DNA of 64,000 nt from assembly GCA_025350865.1 (NCBI GenBank), contig JANXWZ010000112.1, positions 1-64,000 on the forward strand. The letters are read 5' to 3'. The notes under the pieces were generated by a model that saw nothing but the letters and a program-made list of their open reading frames with translations, did no database searches and was not told where the DNA came from. The position numbers were made by a program, and so were the translations under genes. Source of the DNA: Rhodanobacteraceae bacterium (lineage in GTDB: Bacteria; Acidobacteriota; Terriglobia; Terriglobales; Acidobacteriaceae). Shown piece by piece: positions 37,577-46,316 of the stretch. Position 1 is the first letter of the stretch, and every line of letters begins with the position of its first letter.

Positions 37577-37607
37577 ATACAGAGATTCTGGCTTCGCCAG
37601 AATGACG
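37577..37607 (+). repeat. Second dispersed hairpin repeat, GGCTTCGCC loop form
   Basis: tacagagattctggcttcgccagaatgacg. Confidence 0.75.
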
Positions 37608-37634
37608 ACCGTGGGGCATGACCATCGCGGGACG

Positions 37635-38243
37635 TTAGGCGCGGCGGAAGCGTTGCAGTGAGGCGAAGATTCCCGCAGCAGCACAAACCTTGACGATCTG
37701 GCCGGGGAGGAACGGTGCCGCTCCGAGGGTGAAGGCGGTGGCGGCCGAAGCGTGTGTCCAGATGCCGAGCCAGATCGTCCCGGTCAGCATGAGGAGTGTG
37801 CTGGCCAAAGCCGACGCTACCAGACCGGACAGGAAGCGCGAGGTGACGCCGGTGAGCGAGCGGGAGACGTATCCGGCGATGGCTGCGGAAAACGGGTATG
37901 CGATCAGGTAGCCGCCGGTGGGTCCGAGGAGGTGGGCGAGGCCGGCCGGCCCGAGCGGGCTGAAGACCGGGAGGCCGCATGCACCTTCCGCGAGGTAGAG
38001 CGCAAGCGCGGCGAAGCCGACGGTGGGCCCGAGTGTTAGCCCGACCAGCAGCACTGCGAGGTCCGAGAAGGTGAGCGGCACGGGCGTAAACGGCAGCGGC
38101 ACAGTGATGTGCGCGCACAGGGCGACAAAGGCGCTGGCGCAGACGGCAAGAAGCAGCTTGCCGGTGAGGGTGTCATTGAGGCCTGCGAGCCAGGGCATGG
38201 TACGGGTTGGAAGGCTGGCCTGGGGTAGATTCGCGCTGTGCAT
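37635..38243 (-). CDS. bioY: Biotin transporter BioY
   Basis: VPLPFTPVPLTFSDLAVLLVGLTLGPTVGFAALALYLAEGACGLPVF...GPTGGYLIAYPFSAAIAGY. Confidence 0.92.
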   Translation of the reverse strand: MHSANLPQASLPTRTMPWLAGLNDTLTGKLLLAVCASAFVALCAHITVPLPFTPVPLTFSDLAVLLVGLTLGPTVGFAALALYLAEGACGLPVFSPLGPAGLAHLLGPTGGYLIAYPFSAAIAGYVSRSLTGVTSRFLSGLVASALASTLLMLTGTIWLGIWTHASAATAFTLGAAPFLPGQIVKVCAAAGIFASLQRFRRA

Positions 38244-38400
38244 AGAAAAATCCTCTTGTGGATCGAACCTTCTAAGGATAGCAAGGGAGAGGCGGTTTGT
38301 CCGAAGCGCAGTGGCGGTGATCGAACAGGTGTCGAAGTTGGTTCGCAGGAAGTTTGATGGCTTGACCGTGTGGCTAGCAGCGGCTCAACTGGAAAGCGAG

Positions 38401-38781
38401 ATGAGTTCCAAAACTACAGTTCGTTTGCCGAGTGGAGAGTTGACCGGGGTCCGCCGGTGGATCTCCGAGGTGTACGGCCAGCGGCGCCGGTTTGCTACGG
38501 TGGCGGCGTTCGTTTTGGCGCTCGCGGTGGGGTATCACGTCATGTTCGGGCAGAACGGGTGGAATGCCTACCAGAAGAAGAAGGACGACGCGAAAGTGCT
38601 GGCGAAGCAGCTCGAGGCCTTACGGGCTGAAAACGAAGCTCTCAAGGGCCATGTCGAGCGGCTGGACCATGATCCCGGGGCTATTGAGCATCAGGCTCGC
38701 GAGGAGTTGCACTACACGCGGCCGGGTGAAGTGATCGTTACGCTGCCGCCGGAACCGACTGGTGCAGGCGAGAAGCGGTAA
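38401..38781 (+). CDS. FtsB/DivIC-like septum formation initiator
   Basis: Single TM then KKKDDAKVLAKQLEALRAENEALKGHVERLDHDPGAIEHQAREELHYTRPGEVIVTLP. Confidence 0.85.
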   Translation: MSSKTTVRLPSGELTGVRRWISEVYGQRRRFATVAAFVLALAVGYHVMFGQNGWNAYQKKKDDAKVLAKQLEALRAENEALKGHVERLDHDPGAIEHQAREELHYTRPGEVIVTLPPEPTGAGEKR

Positions 38782-38830
38782 GCCTTTGTCTGATTGGCAT
38801 CCGTGGAAGGGTCGGCTTCGCCGATGCCCA

Positions 38831-38873
38831 TCTTCGCGACGATATGGCTGTCGCGAAGATGGGGCACCCACGA
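38831..38873 (+). repeat. Palindromic element, copy 9
   Basis: atcttcgcgacgatatggctgtcgcgaagatggggcaccca. Confidence 0.75.
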
Positions 38874-38890
38874 GGTTATTGGTCCTAAGG

Positions 38891-40303
38891 CTAGATGTGG
38901 CGGTGCATCTTCCAGCCTAGATACTTGCTCGTTGCTTCCTGGATTGGGGCGGCTACCTGGGCGAAGTTGGCGGCTACGTGGTGTTCGAAGCCATTTTCGC
39001 AAATATAGCGCAACAGACCCTGCATATTGGGGATTTCAACCACACCAGCTCCGCCAAAGGTGTTGAGCGGGTCGTTGGTGAAGGCACCTTCGCCTACATA
39101 GCCGGTGATCTGGCCGCCGAAGTCGTCGGAGGAGAAGCGCGCATAGGTCATCGCGCCCGCTTTAACCGTGCCGTCTAACGTCCCGTAGGTGTTTTCCTTG
39201 CCCACCGTTCCGGCGATGATGAGCTGGTAATCCATCTTTACGCCGGGATTGAAGAAGTGCTTGGGCAGGTTGGAGCAGTGGAAGCAAACTGCCTTGTCGG
39301 GGTTGTCGCCGTAGTTGTTGTTCCAGTCGAGGAGCGCGCTGGGGGTCTCGCTGGCGAGGGTCAAAGCGTACATCGAGACCGTTCCGAATACGTCGACCTC
39401 GCAGGCGGAGGGGATCAGGTTTTCGCTCATCATGGACATGACGGTGCAGGGGACGATGCCGAGGAACTCCTCGATCGAGGTCCAGCACTGGACTGCGGAG
39501 ATGGTGAGTTCGCTCTGCTTCATCCAGTGGTCGATCACTGCGCCGAGTTTGGCCATCTTGAGCAGCGCGGCTTCGGGAGTGGTGCCGACCGGGATGTACT
39601 TGCGAATGGCGGCTAGTTTCTCCTGTGCTGCGTCATCCGAATCCTTCATGCGGGTGATGCGGCCCATGACTTCCGAGAGGTCAAGCGTTTCTACGGTGAT
39701 CCCAGACTTCTCCAGCAGCTTCTCCGAGTAGCGCACCGTATTGAATGCGGTGGGGCGAGCGCCGATTGCGCCGATCCGGAGGTTTTTGAAGCCCTTGACG
39801 ACGCGGCAGGTGGCGGTGAATGCGGCGAGGTCCTTCTTGAACTCGTCGGACTCGGGTGCCTCTGTGTGGAGCGTGGTGAGGGTGTAGGGGATGCCGTACT
39901 GCTTGAGGTTGTTGCAGATGGACATTTTGCCGCAGAAGCTGTCGCGGCGGAAGGCGATGGACATTTTGCTGGTCGAGTCGGGCGTCGCCTGAATCAATAC
40001 CGGCACGTTCAGGTTGGAGAGCCGGAGCGCGTCGGCCAGGCCGCGCTCTTCGCCAAAGTTTGGAAGCGTGATGATGATGCCGTCGATTTCATCGGCGTGG
40101 GCTTTGAAAAGCGCCGCGCACTTCTTGGCATCGTCGTAGGACTCGACTGCGCCATGGGCGGTCTGCTCGGGTGTCAGGACGATCGGCTTGATGCCGGCAG
40201 CTTCTAGCGCGGCGATCATTTCGAGGCGTCCGCTGGTTGCGAGGTGCGAGGGGAAGAATCCCCGGTTGCCGACGATAACGCCTAAAGTCATTTGCTTTGC
40301 CAT
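38891..40303 (-). CDS. L-fucose/L-arabinose isomerase family protein
   Basis: MAKQMTLGVIVGNRGFFPSHLATSGRLEMIAALEAAGI...; C-terminal FucI/AraA-like region; RBS GGGAGAAA before ATG at 40303. Confidence 0.78.
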   Translation of the reverse strand: MAKQMTLGVIVGNRGFFPSHLATSGRLEMIAALEAAGIKPIVLTPEQTAHGAVESYDDAKKCAALFKAHADEIDGIIITLPNFGEERGLADALRLSNLNVPVLIQATPDSTSKMSIAFRRDSFCGKMSICNNLKQYGIPYTLTTLHTEAPESDEFKKDLAAFTATCRVVKGFKNLRIGAIGARPTAFNTVRYSEKLLEKSGITVETLDLSEVMGRITRMKDSDDAAQEKLAAIRKYIPVGTTPEAALLKMAKLGAVIDHWMKQSELTISAVQCWTSIEEFLGIVPCTVMSMMSENLIPSACEVDVFGTVSMYALTLASETPSALLDWNNNYGDNPDKAVCFHCSNLPKHFFNPGVKMDYQLIIAGTVGKENTYGTLDGTVKAGAMTYARFSSDDFGGQITGYVGEGAFTNDPLNTFGGAGVVEIPNMQGLLRYICENGFEHHVAANFAQVAAPIQEATSKYLGWKMHRHI

Positions 40304-40428
40304 TATTTCTCCCTTGAAGCCAACCTGACTATTATCCATGAGCCAAATGCGGGTGTGTAGCAACGTCGCAAACCAATTTGGAATCTATCTGTTGAGAGGC
40401 CGTCTGGGATGGCCACACGAGGAGAGTT

Positions 40429-40701
40429 ATGAACTTGAAGCAGATCGGTACCGTTGCGTTGGGTGTGGCAATGATGATGGGTTCTGGTGTTGCCATGTCG
40501 GCGTCCGCTCAAACCGCAAAGCAGGATATGAAGAACGCGGGCCACGAAACGAAGGAAGCCGCAGTCGATACCGGCCACGCGACCAAGAAAATCACCAAGA
40601 AGGCTGCGCACAAGACCAAGCGCGCAGCGATCAAGAGCAAGAACGCCACGGAGAACCTCGGCGACCGCATCGCGAACAAGCCCGAAGAGCACCCCAAATA
40701 A
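40429..40701 (+). CDS. Small secreted Lys/Ala-rich protein (90 aa)
   Basis: Signal peptide MNLKQIGTVALGVAMMMGSGVAMSASAQTAK then HETKEAAVDTGHATKKITKKAAHKTKRAAIKSKNATENLGDRIANKPEEHPK; GGAG RBS. Confidence 0.7.
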   Translation: MNLKQIGTVALGVAMMMGSGVAMSASAQTAKQDMKNAGHETKEAAVDTGHATKKITKKAAHKTKRAAIKSKNATENLGDRIANKPEEHPK

Positions 40702-40738
40702 ACTTCGCGTTATGCTGCCCAGTTTTGAATGCCGTCGA

Positions 40739-41707
40739 TCAGCCGATCGGCGGCATTCCTGTTTGCGGACCCGGAGGCCACACAATTGCCGTTGCTAGCA
40801 TTACGAGGGCGATCCAGTAGAGATCCGCACCGAGCAGGTGGGTGATCTGCATCCACGTAGGGGCGAGCAGGATCACGTCGGCAATTCCGAGCACGAATTG
40901 CGAGGCGAGCAGGGCGATGACCCAGTTCCAGAGAGGTCTCAGATTCTGACGACGAGCTCTCGCGACCAGCCACACGACAAATGCGCCAGCGATAAACGCG
41001 CTGACGGGGTGGATTCCCCGCAGGCGGAGCAGCATGGGCGAGTTAGCGTCGATATCCTGCGCGAAGGCTGCGCGGAGGGTGGAGGCGGGAAAAAGAGTGT
41101 CGCCGAGCGCGGCCAAAGAGCCGCTGACCCCAACGACAAGCGTGGCGAGAATTCCGATGATCGTGATCGTCTTGTCGAGACCACGGGACTTCAGTTCGGA
41201 CCAGCGCTGTCCGGTCCCCAGCATGATTGCGGTGAGAATCATCGCGGCGAGCATGAGCAGCGTATTGCTGAAGTGAATCGCCAGAACGAAAACACGGCCC
41301 AGCGAGCGATCCGTGGTGACGTAGCCGCGCAGGACGAGCACCGCGCCAAGAAACGCTTCATTGAGAAGAAGGATGGTCGTCAGGACTGCGAACACTCTTG
41401 CAGCCTGCCCGGAAACGGTGGATCGCCAGGTCCACGCGACAGACAAGATAAGAAGAACGACGGAGACCGTGACCGATTGGCGGTGGATGAACTCGATTAC
41501 GGTGTGCCAGGTAGGGGAGACGGGAAGTACCTTTCCATTGCAGAGCGGCCAGTTATTGCCACAGCCAGCCCCCGATTGTGTAGCACGTACGACGGCCCCC
41601 CATAGAGCGACAAACACGTTATAGGCGACGACTACCCAGGCACAGCGCGTGGCTCCAAGACGGGAGCGGAGGATGCCGGGTTGGGTGGGGAGTGTCGCGG
41701 TGGCCAT
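40739..41707 (-). CDS. ctaA: Heme A synthase (COX15/CtaA)
   Basis: ALWGAVVRATQSGAGCGNNWPLCNGKVLP...EFIHRQSVTV...GSLAALGDTLFPA. Confidence 0.92.
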   Translation of the reverse strand: MATATLPTQPGILRSRLGATRCAWVVVAYNVFVALWGAVVRATQSGAGCGNNWPLCNGKVLPVSPTWHTVIEFIHRQSVTVSVVLLILSVAWTWRSTVSGQAARVFAVLTTILLLNEAFLGAVLVLRGYVTTDRSLGRVFVLAIHFSNTLLMLAAMILTAIMLGTGQRWSELKSRGLDKTITIIGILATLVVGVSGSLAALGDTLFPASTLRAAFAQDIDANSPMLLRLRGIHPVSAFIAGAFVVWLVARARRQNLRPLWNWVIALLASQFVLGIADVILLAPTWMQITHLLGADLYWIALVMLATAIVWPPGPQTGMPPIG

Positions 41708-41755
41708 GCCATTATTTTAGGCTTGTTCGGGCAGGTATAGGGCCGTGGTGTTGGT

Positions 41756-41793
41756 CCCACTCAACGCGATGGGGCTGCGTTGAATGGGGCACG
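41756..41793 (+). repeat. Palindromic element, copy 10
   Basis: cccactcaacgcgatggggctgcgttgaatggggcacgg. Confidence 0.8.
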
Positions 41794-41809
41794 GAGTTGT
41801 GGCGGGTGG

Positions 41810-42667
41810 CTACTTGGCGGAGGCGAGTTCCTTGGCGCGCTGTGTCGCGCGTTTGACGGCTTTGATGAGCGTGACGCGGAGGCCGCCTTCCTCAAGTTCG
41901 AGGATGCCGTCGACCGTGCAGCCTGCCGGCGTTGTGACCTGATCCTTGAGCAGTGCAGGGTGGTAGCCGGTTTCGAGCACCATGCGGGCGGAGCCGAGGG
42001 TAGTTTGCGCGGCTAGCAGCGTCGCTACGTCGCGCGGGAGACCGACGTTGACGCCGGCTTCGGCGAGCGCCTCGATGATGATGTAGAGGAACGCGGGCCC
42101 GGAGCCGGAAAGTCCGGTGACGGCGTCCATGTGCTTCTCGTCTACTACGACGGTGCGGCCGACGGTGGAGAAGATGCGCTGCGCGATTGCCATCGTTTCA
42201 GCAGTGCAGTGGCGTCCGGCGCAGAGGGCGGTGACACCCGCGCCGATCATTGCGGGGGTGTTGGGCATCGCGCGAACGGCGGCCAGATCGCAGCCTGCGG
42301 CCTCTTCGATCGCGGAGGTCGTGACGGACGCTGCAAACGAGATGATGGTTTTGCCGGGGCCGAGGCTGGGCTTGATCTCGGCGATCAGGCCGGGAACCTG
42401 GATCGGTTTGACGCCGATCAGGATGACGTCTGCCCACTGCGCGGCGGCGAGGTTATCTGTCGAGACATCGACGCCGAACTGTGCGGAGAGGGCGAGAGCG
42501 CGGTCGCTGTGCTGGACGGTGGCGACGAGCTGGTCGGCGGCAAAAAGGTTGTTCTTCAGGAACCCCTGGAGCAGGATTCCGCCCATCTTGCCGGTGCCGA
42601 GGATGGCTACCTTCAGGTTGGGGAGAAGTGCGGGTGGAGTGGGGGCTTCGTAGGCTGCGGCGCTCAT
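41810..42667 (-). CDS. proC: Pyrroline-5-carboxylate reductase
   Basis: LKVAILGTGKMGGILLQGFL, RAMPNTPAMIGAGVTALCAG, VTGLSGSGPAFLYIIIEALAEAGVNVGLPRDVA. Confidence 0.96.
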   Translation of the reverse strand: MSAAAYEAPTPPALLPNLKVAILGTGKMGGILLQGFLKNNLFAADQLVATVQHSDRALALSAQFGVDVSTDNLAAAQWADVILIGVKPIQVPGLIAEIKPSLGPGKTIISFAASVTTSAIEEAAGCDLAAVRAMPNTPAMIGAGVTALCAGRHCTAETMAIAQRIFSTVGRTVVVDEKHMDAVTGLSGSGPAFLYIIIEALAEAGVNVGLPRDVATLLAAQTTLGSARMVLETGYHPALLKDQVTTPAGCTVDGILELEEGGLRVTLIKAVKRATQRAKELASAK

Positions 42668-42698
42668 CAGGATAGGGTAGCAGAGGGGGCGTGTTGGG

Positions 42699-43667
42699 TC
42701 ATTTCGCAGAGGCGATCAGGGAGCTGACCCGCTGCTCGAGGATGCCGGTCTGGATGCCGTTCGCCGTGACGAGATCGGTGAAGGCTTTGGCGTCGAACTT
42801 CGAGCCGAGTGCCGCTTGCGCTTTGGCGCGAATCTCCATGATACGGGTGTGCCTGATTTCGTCGCTGAGGGCGACTTCCGGCTGGGGCTTTGTTTGTGCC
42901 GGGTCACTCGCGGGGATTTCGGTGACCTTCAGGAATTTGGCAAAACGGACGTATGCGGGCAGAACAGCGGTTTGGATCGCTTCGAGTAGTTCGGCTGAGA
43001 TGCGGTTACGGTCAGCAGCTGGGATCGCAGCAGGAAATCGCTTGAGGGGCTGGGCGAATGGGCTGGCTTCGGGTGTCTGGTTAGCTAGCTCCTCACTTTG
43101 CGCGAGGGCCTTTTCGAGGATGGAGCCTGGTTGAACGCGGTGATCGTCGGTGCCGCGGAGGAGGTTTTCGCTGGCTTGCCGGAGGGTATCGGGAATCTTG
43201 TGCAGGCGGGCAATGTAGTCGTCGTAATCTTTCACTGTTTCGAAGGGGAAGTTCGTCACCATCGACGGCAGGTCGGTGTGGATGCCATGGGACTGGTTGA
43301 TGGGGAGTTCCCACCCCTTGAGTCGCGCGGCGCCTTCATCGTCGATGAGCTGGCGCTGGAGCAATTCGGCGGAAACGCGTTCCTGCTCGGGCAGGCCGGT
43401 CGTATCGATGACGATGAGACGCGACAGAAAATCGCGGTGACGGCCGAGTTCGTCGTTGAAAGCTTTCGGGGAGATATCGGAGAGTTGGTCGTTGTAGCGG
43501 CGGTCGCCAAGCGCGGAGGCGAACTCGGGAGAGCGCTTGAGGTCGTCTTCCCAGATATCTTTGAAGAGGGCGCTAAGCGCTGCGGAGCGGGCGGCGACGG
43601 GCTGCGTCTGCGATAAACCGGATGTGGCGAGGGCAAGACAGAGTGCGAGGGTGAGGCGGGTCTGCAT
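42699..43667 (-). CDS. DUF885 family protein, apparently lacking the central catalytic region
   Basis: N-terminus FKDIWEDDLKRSPEFASALGDRRYND and C-terminus RIMEIRAKAQAALGSKFDAKAFTDLVTANGIQTGILEQRVSSLI are DUF885-like; only 322 aa and no HExxPGHH motif. Confidence 0.7.
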   Translation of the reverse strand: MQTRLTLALCLALATSGLSQTQPVAARSAALSALFKDIWEDDLKRSPEFASALGDRRYNDQLSDISPKAFNDELGRHRDFLSRLIVIDTTGLPEQERVSAELLQRQLIDDEGAARLKGWELPINQSHGIHTDLPSMVTNFPFETVKDYDDYIARLHKIPDTLRQASENLLRGTDDHRVQPGSILEKALAQSEELANQTPEASPFAQPLKRFPAAIPAADRNRISAELLEAIQTAVLPAYVRFAKFLKVTEIPASDPAQTKPQPEVALSDEIRHTRIMEIRAKAQAALGSKFDAKAFTDLVTANGIQTGILEQRVSSLIASAK

Positions 43668-43708
43668 GGACCGAGTTTATCGTAGAGGGAAGATCGAGAG
43701 ACAGTTCG

Positions 43709-43750
43709 ACCCCACCTCAATCGATGATGCCGATTGAAATGGGGCAACCC
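43709..43750 (+). repeat. Palindromic element, copy 11
   Basis: accccacctcaatcgatgatgccgattgaaatggggcaaccc. Confidence 0.88.
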
Positions 43751-43754
43751 TGCG

Positions 43755-44606
43755 TTAGTGTCGGGGCAGCTCGGTGAGGCTTTGGGTTTGGGTGCTCAAC
43801 ATGCGGTAGAGGGTGGAGCGGCTGATGCCCAGTAGTTCTGCGGCGCGGAGCTTGTTGCCTGCACACGATTGGAGAACGTCGGCGACGTGGCGGTGCATCA
43901 CCGCCTCCAGACGCGCGTTTGCCGATGGCTTTGGTGCCGCGCAGAGCAGCGGTGGGAGATCGCGTTCGGTAACGACGGACGTGGTGGCTGGGAGGTTCTC
44001 GCAGAGCTTCCACAGCTCCTCGATATTGCTGGGCCAGTTGTAGGCCTTTAGCCGTTCGAGCGCGGAGGGCGTGATGGTGGCCTGCACAGACCGCAGGCGG
44101 AGCATCGCGGAAGCGAGGAAGTCAAGGTCAGCGAGTCGATCGCGGAGGGCTGGGATGCGGATTTCGAGATGACTGACTGCTTCATAAAGGTCGGGGCGAA
44201 GTCTGCCGGCGGAGACCATGGCTTTCAGGTCCGACCGACAGGAGACAACGACACGGGCGTCCCGCGCAAGCGATCGAATGGCTGTCAGCAGGCAGACCTG
44301 AGACGCCGGAGCGAGCGACTGGATCCCCGTGAGGTAGATTGTGCCTGCGGCCGATGGCGACGGATGATGAGCGAACTGGGCGGCTGGAAGGATCGAGAAC
44401 GGGCCGGTTGCTGCAGGGCTTGCAGCGTGGAGTTGGCGGGCGACGCACTGCTTGCCGACGCCGGGTTCTCCGGTAAGCAGTGCGACGCGAAAGTGCGGGG
44501 CGATACGGGCGATCTGGAGCCGGAGGCGTTCAACGGCAGGACTGGAACCGCTGAGAATGTGGTCCGCGTACGGTTGCGCGGCGGGAGGTGTGGTTGTCAT
44601 TGTCAT
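43755..44606 (-). CDS. Degenerate sigma-54-activator-like AAA+ protein with Fis-type HTH
   Basis: LLTGEPGVGKQCVARQLH (Walker A), IRIPALRDRLADLDFLA, C-terminal HVADVLQSCAGNKLRAAELLGISRSTLYRML (Fis HTH). Confidence 0.82.
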   Translation of the reverse strand: MTMTTTPPAAQPYADHILSGSSPAVERLRLQIARIAPHFRVALLTGEPGVGKQCVARQLHAASPAATGPFSILPAAQFAHHPSPSAAGTIYLTGIQSLAPASQVCLLTAIRSLARDARVVVSCRSDLKAMVSAGRLRPDLYEAVSHLEIRIPALRDRLADLDFLASAMLRLRSVQATITPSALERLKAYNWPSNIEELWKLCENLPATTSVVTERDLPPLLCAAPKPSANARLEAVMHRHVADVLQSCAGNKLRAAELLGISRSTLYRMLSTQTQSLTELPRH

Positions 44607-44708
44607 GGGCCTGACTGGTGTATCGGCAGACCCTGCTCAGGGGTTTAACGAGGAAAAGGCGGATGCTGGTGGGCATCCGCCTCTTGGTGCTGATTGGGAA
44701 CGATTTGC

Positions 44709-45134
44709 TTATGCGGTGGTCTTGGCGCAGTAGGCGTCGAAAGCGCGCGAAAGTTCCTGCGCGATCGCCGGGGCGGTCGAGGTTTCGATTGCCGAACGCT
44801 GCATCAGGTACACGAGCTGGCCGTCGCGCAGGATTGCGATGGCTGGCGAGGTGGGCGGGTGGCCGCCGAAGTAGCCGCGCGCCTTCTCGGTGGCTTCGCG
44901 GTCTTGTCCTGCAAACACGGTGACTGCATGATCGGGCTTGGTGCCATGCTGCAGGGCCATGCGGACGCCGGGGCGCATCTTGCCGGCCGCACAACCGCAG
45001 ATGGAGTTGACGATCATCATCGTGGTGCCGGGCTGGGCGATAGCGGCGTCGACTTCGGCAGCGGTGCGGGCTTCATTGACGCCAGCGCGGGTCAACTCTT
45101 CGCGCATGGGAATGACCATAATCTCTGGGTACAT
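44709..45134 (-). CDS. BrxA/BrxB (YphP/YqiW) family bacilliredoxin
   Basis: MMIVNSICGCAAGKMRPGV (CGC motif), FAGQDREATEKARGYFGGHPPTSPAIAIL. Confidence 0.9.
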   Translation of the reverse strand: MYPEIMVIPMREELTRAGVNEARTAAEVDAAIAQPGTTMMIVNSICGCAAGKMRPGVRMALQHGTKPDHAVTVFAGQDREATEKARGYFGGHPPTSPAIAILRDGQLVYLMQRSAIETSTAPAIAQELSRAFDAYCAKTTA

Positions 45135-45254
45135 GTTTCGTCCTCCTGGTGAATCGAATCTTGTTTGATTGTAACCGCGATGCGGTGTTTGTCATTTAGA
45201 CGCCCTCGCGAGGCTGAGGACTCACAGAGACGCCGTATGGCTTAGGCTTGAGAG

Positions 45255-46316
45255 GTGACGATTGAAGAGAATGTTTTGCTGGCTCCGTATACGACGCTGA
45301 AGATTGGCGGGCCCGCGCGGTATTTTGCGAAAGTAGCGACGGAAGACGAACTGGTTGAGGCAGTTCGGTTTGCGCGGGGGCTCGGGTTGCCGCTGTTTGT
45401 GTTGGGTGGCGGGTCAAATCTGGTGGTGGCGGATCGCGGGTTTGATGGGCTTGTGGTTCAAATCGCCATCACTGGGAAGGTCTTTGCGGGATCGGCGAGT
45501 GGAAGCACCATGCGTATTTTGTTCCAGGTCCCTGCAGGAATTGACTGGGATACCTTCGTGGCGATCGCATGTGAAGCCGGATATGCAGGGGTGGAGTGCC
45601 TTGCGGGAATTCCCGGGACCGTCGGTGGGAGCCCAGTTCAGAACATTGGCGCTTATGGGCAAGAGGTTTCACAAACGATTCATACGGTGCGGGTCTTTGA
45701 TCTTGAAGCGCATGACTTCGTTGATCTCTCTGCCAAAGAGTGCGAGTTTGGGTACCGGCGCAGTATCTTCAACACTAGCCAACGGGGTCGGTTCGTCGTT
45801 ACACGCGTTGTCTTTGAGTTCGATCTCGACACGCTAGTGAGGCTGAATTACGAAGACTTGAAGCGGCATTTCGGAGACAAGCCGAATCCGAGGCCGTTGG
45901 AAGTCTATCGAGCAGTGCGTGAGATTCGAGCGGGTAAGGGAATGCTGATTGACCCAGAAACGGCTGGGCCCGATGAGCGGAGTGCGGGGTCATTCTTCAA
46001 GAATCCCGTCGTGTCAACGCGCGTGGTGACGGACATCCTGGAGACGCTCGCGCCAGACGAGGGGACAATGCCGCAGTGGCCGACCGATGATGGCAAGGTA
46101 AAGCTCGCCGCAGCGTGGTTGATCGAACACTCGGGGTTCAAGAAGGGCTATGCGCAGGGCCGTGTGGGCATCTCGTCTAGGCACACGCTGGCGCTGATCA
46201 ACCGGACCGGAGACGCGACCTGCGACGAGTTGCTGCGCCTGCGCGATCTAATTGTGCTGACCGTAGAGCAGAGGTTTGGAGTAACGCTGGCGATGGAGCC
46301 GGTGATGCTGGGGTGA
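45255..46316 (+). CDS. murB: UDP-N-acetylmuramate dehydrogenase
   Basis: APYTTLKIGGPARYFAKV, LGGGSNLVV, GIPGTVGGSPVQNIGAYGQEV, GSFFKNP. Confidence 0.96.
   Translation: MTIEENVLLAPYTTLKIGGPARYFAKVATEDELVEAVRFARGLGLPLFVLGGGSNLVVADRGFDGLVVQIAITGKVFAGSASGSTMRILFQVPAGIDWDTFVAIACEAGYAGVECLAGIPGTVGGSPVQNIGAYGQEVSQTIHTVRVFDLEAHDFVDLSAKECEFGYRRSIFNTSQRGRFVVTRVVFEFDLDTLVRLNYEDLKRHFGDKPNPRPLEVYRAVREIRAGKGMLIDPETAGPDERSAGSFFKNPVVSTRVVTDILETLAPDEGTMPQWPTDDGKVKLAAAWLIEHSGFKKGYAQGRVGISSRHTLALINRTGDATCDELLRLRDLIVLTVEQRFGVTLAMEPVMLG

Noticed and set aside
38023-38400. N-terminal extension of the 252-aa ORF (FtsB-like gene)
   Set aside because: Extension is antisense to bioY; the FtsB-like protein starts at ATG 38401.
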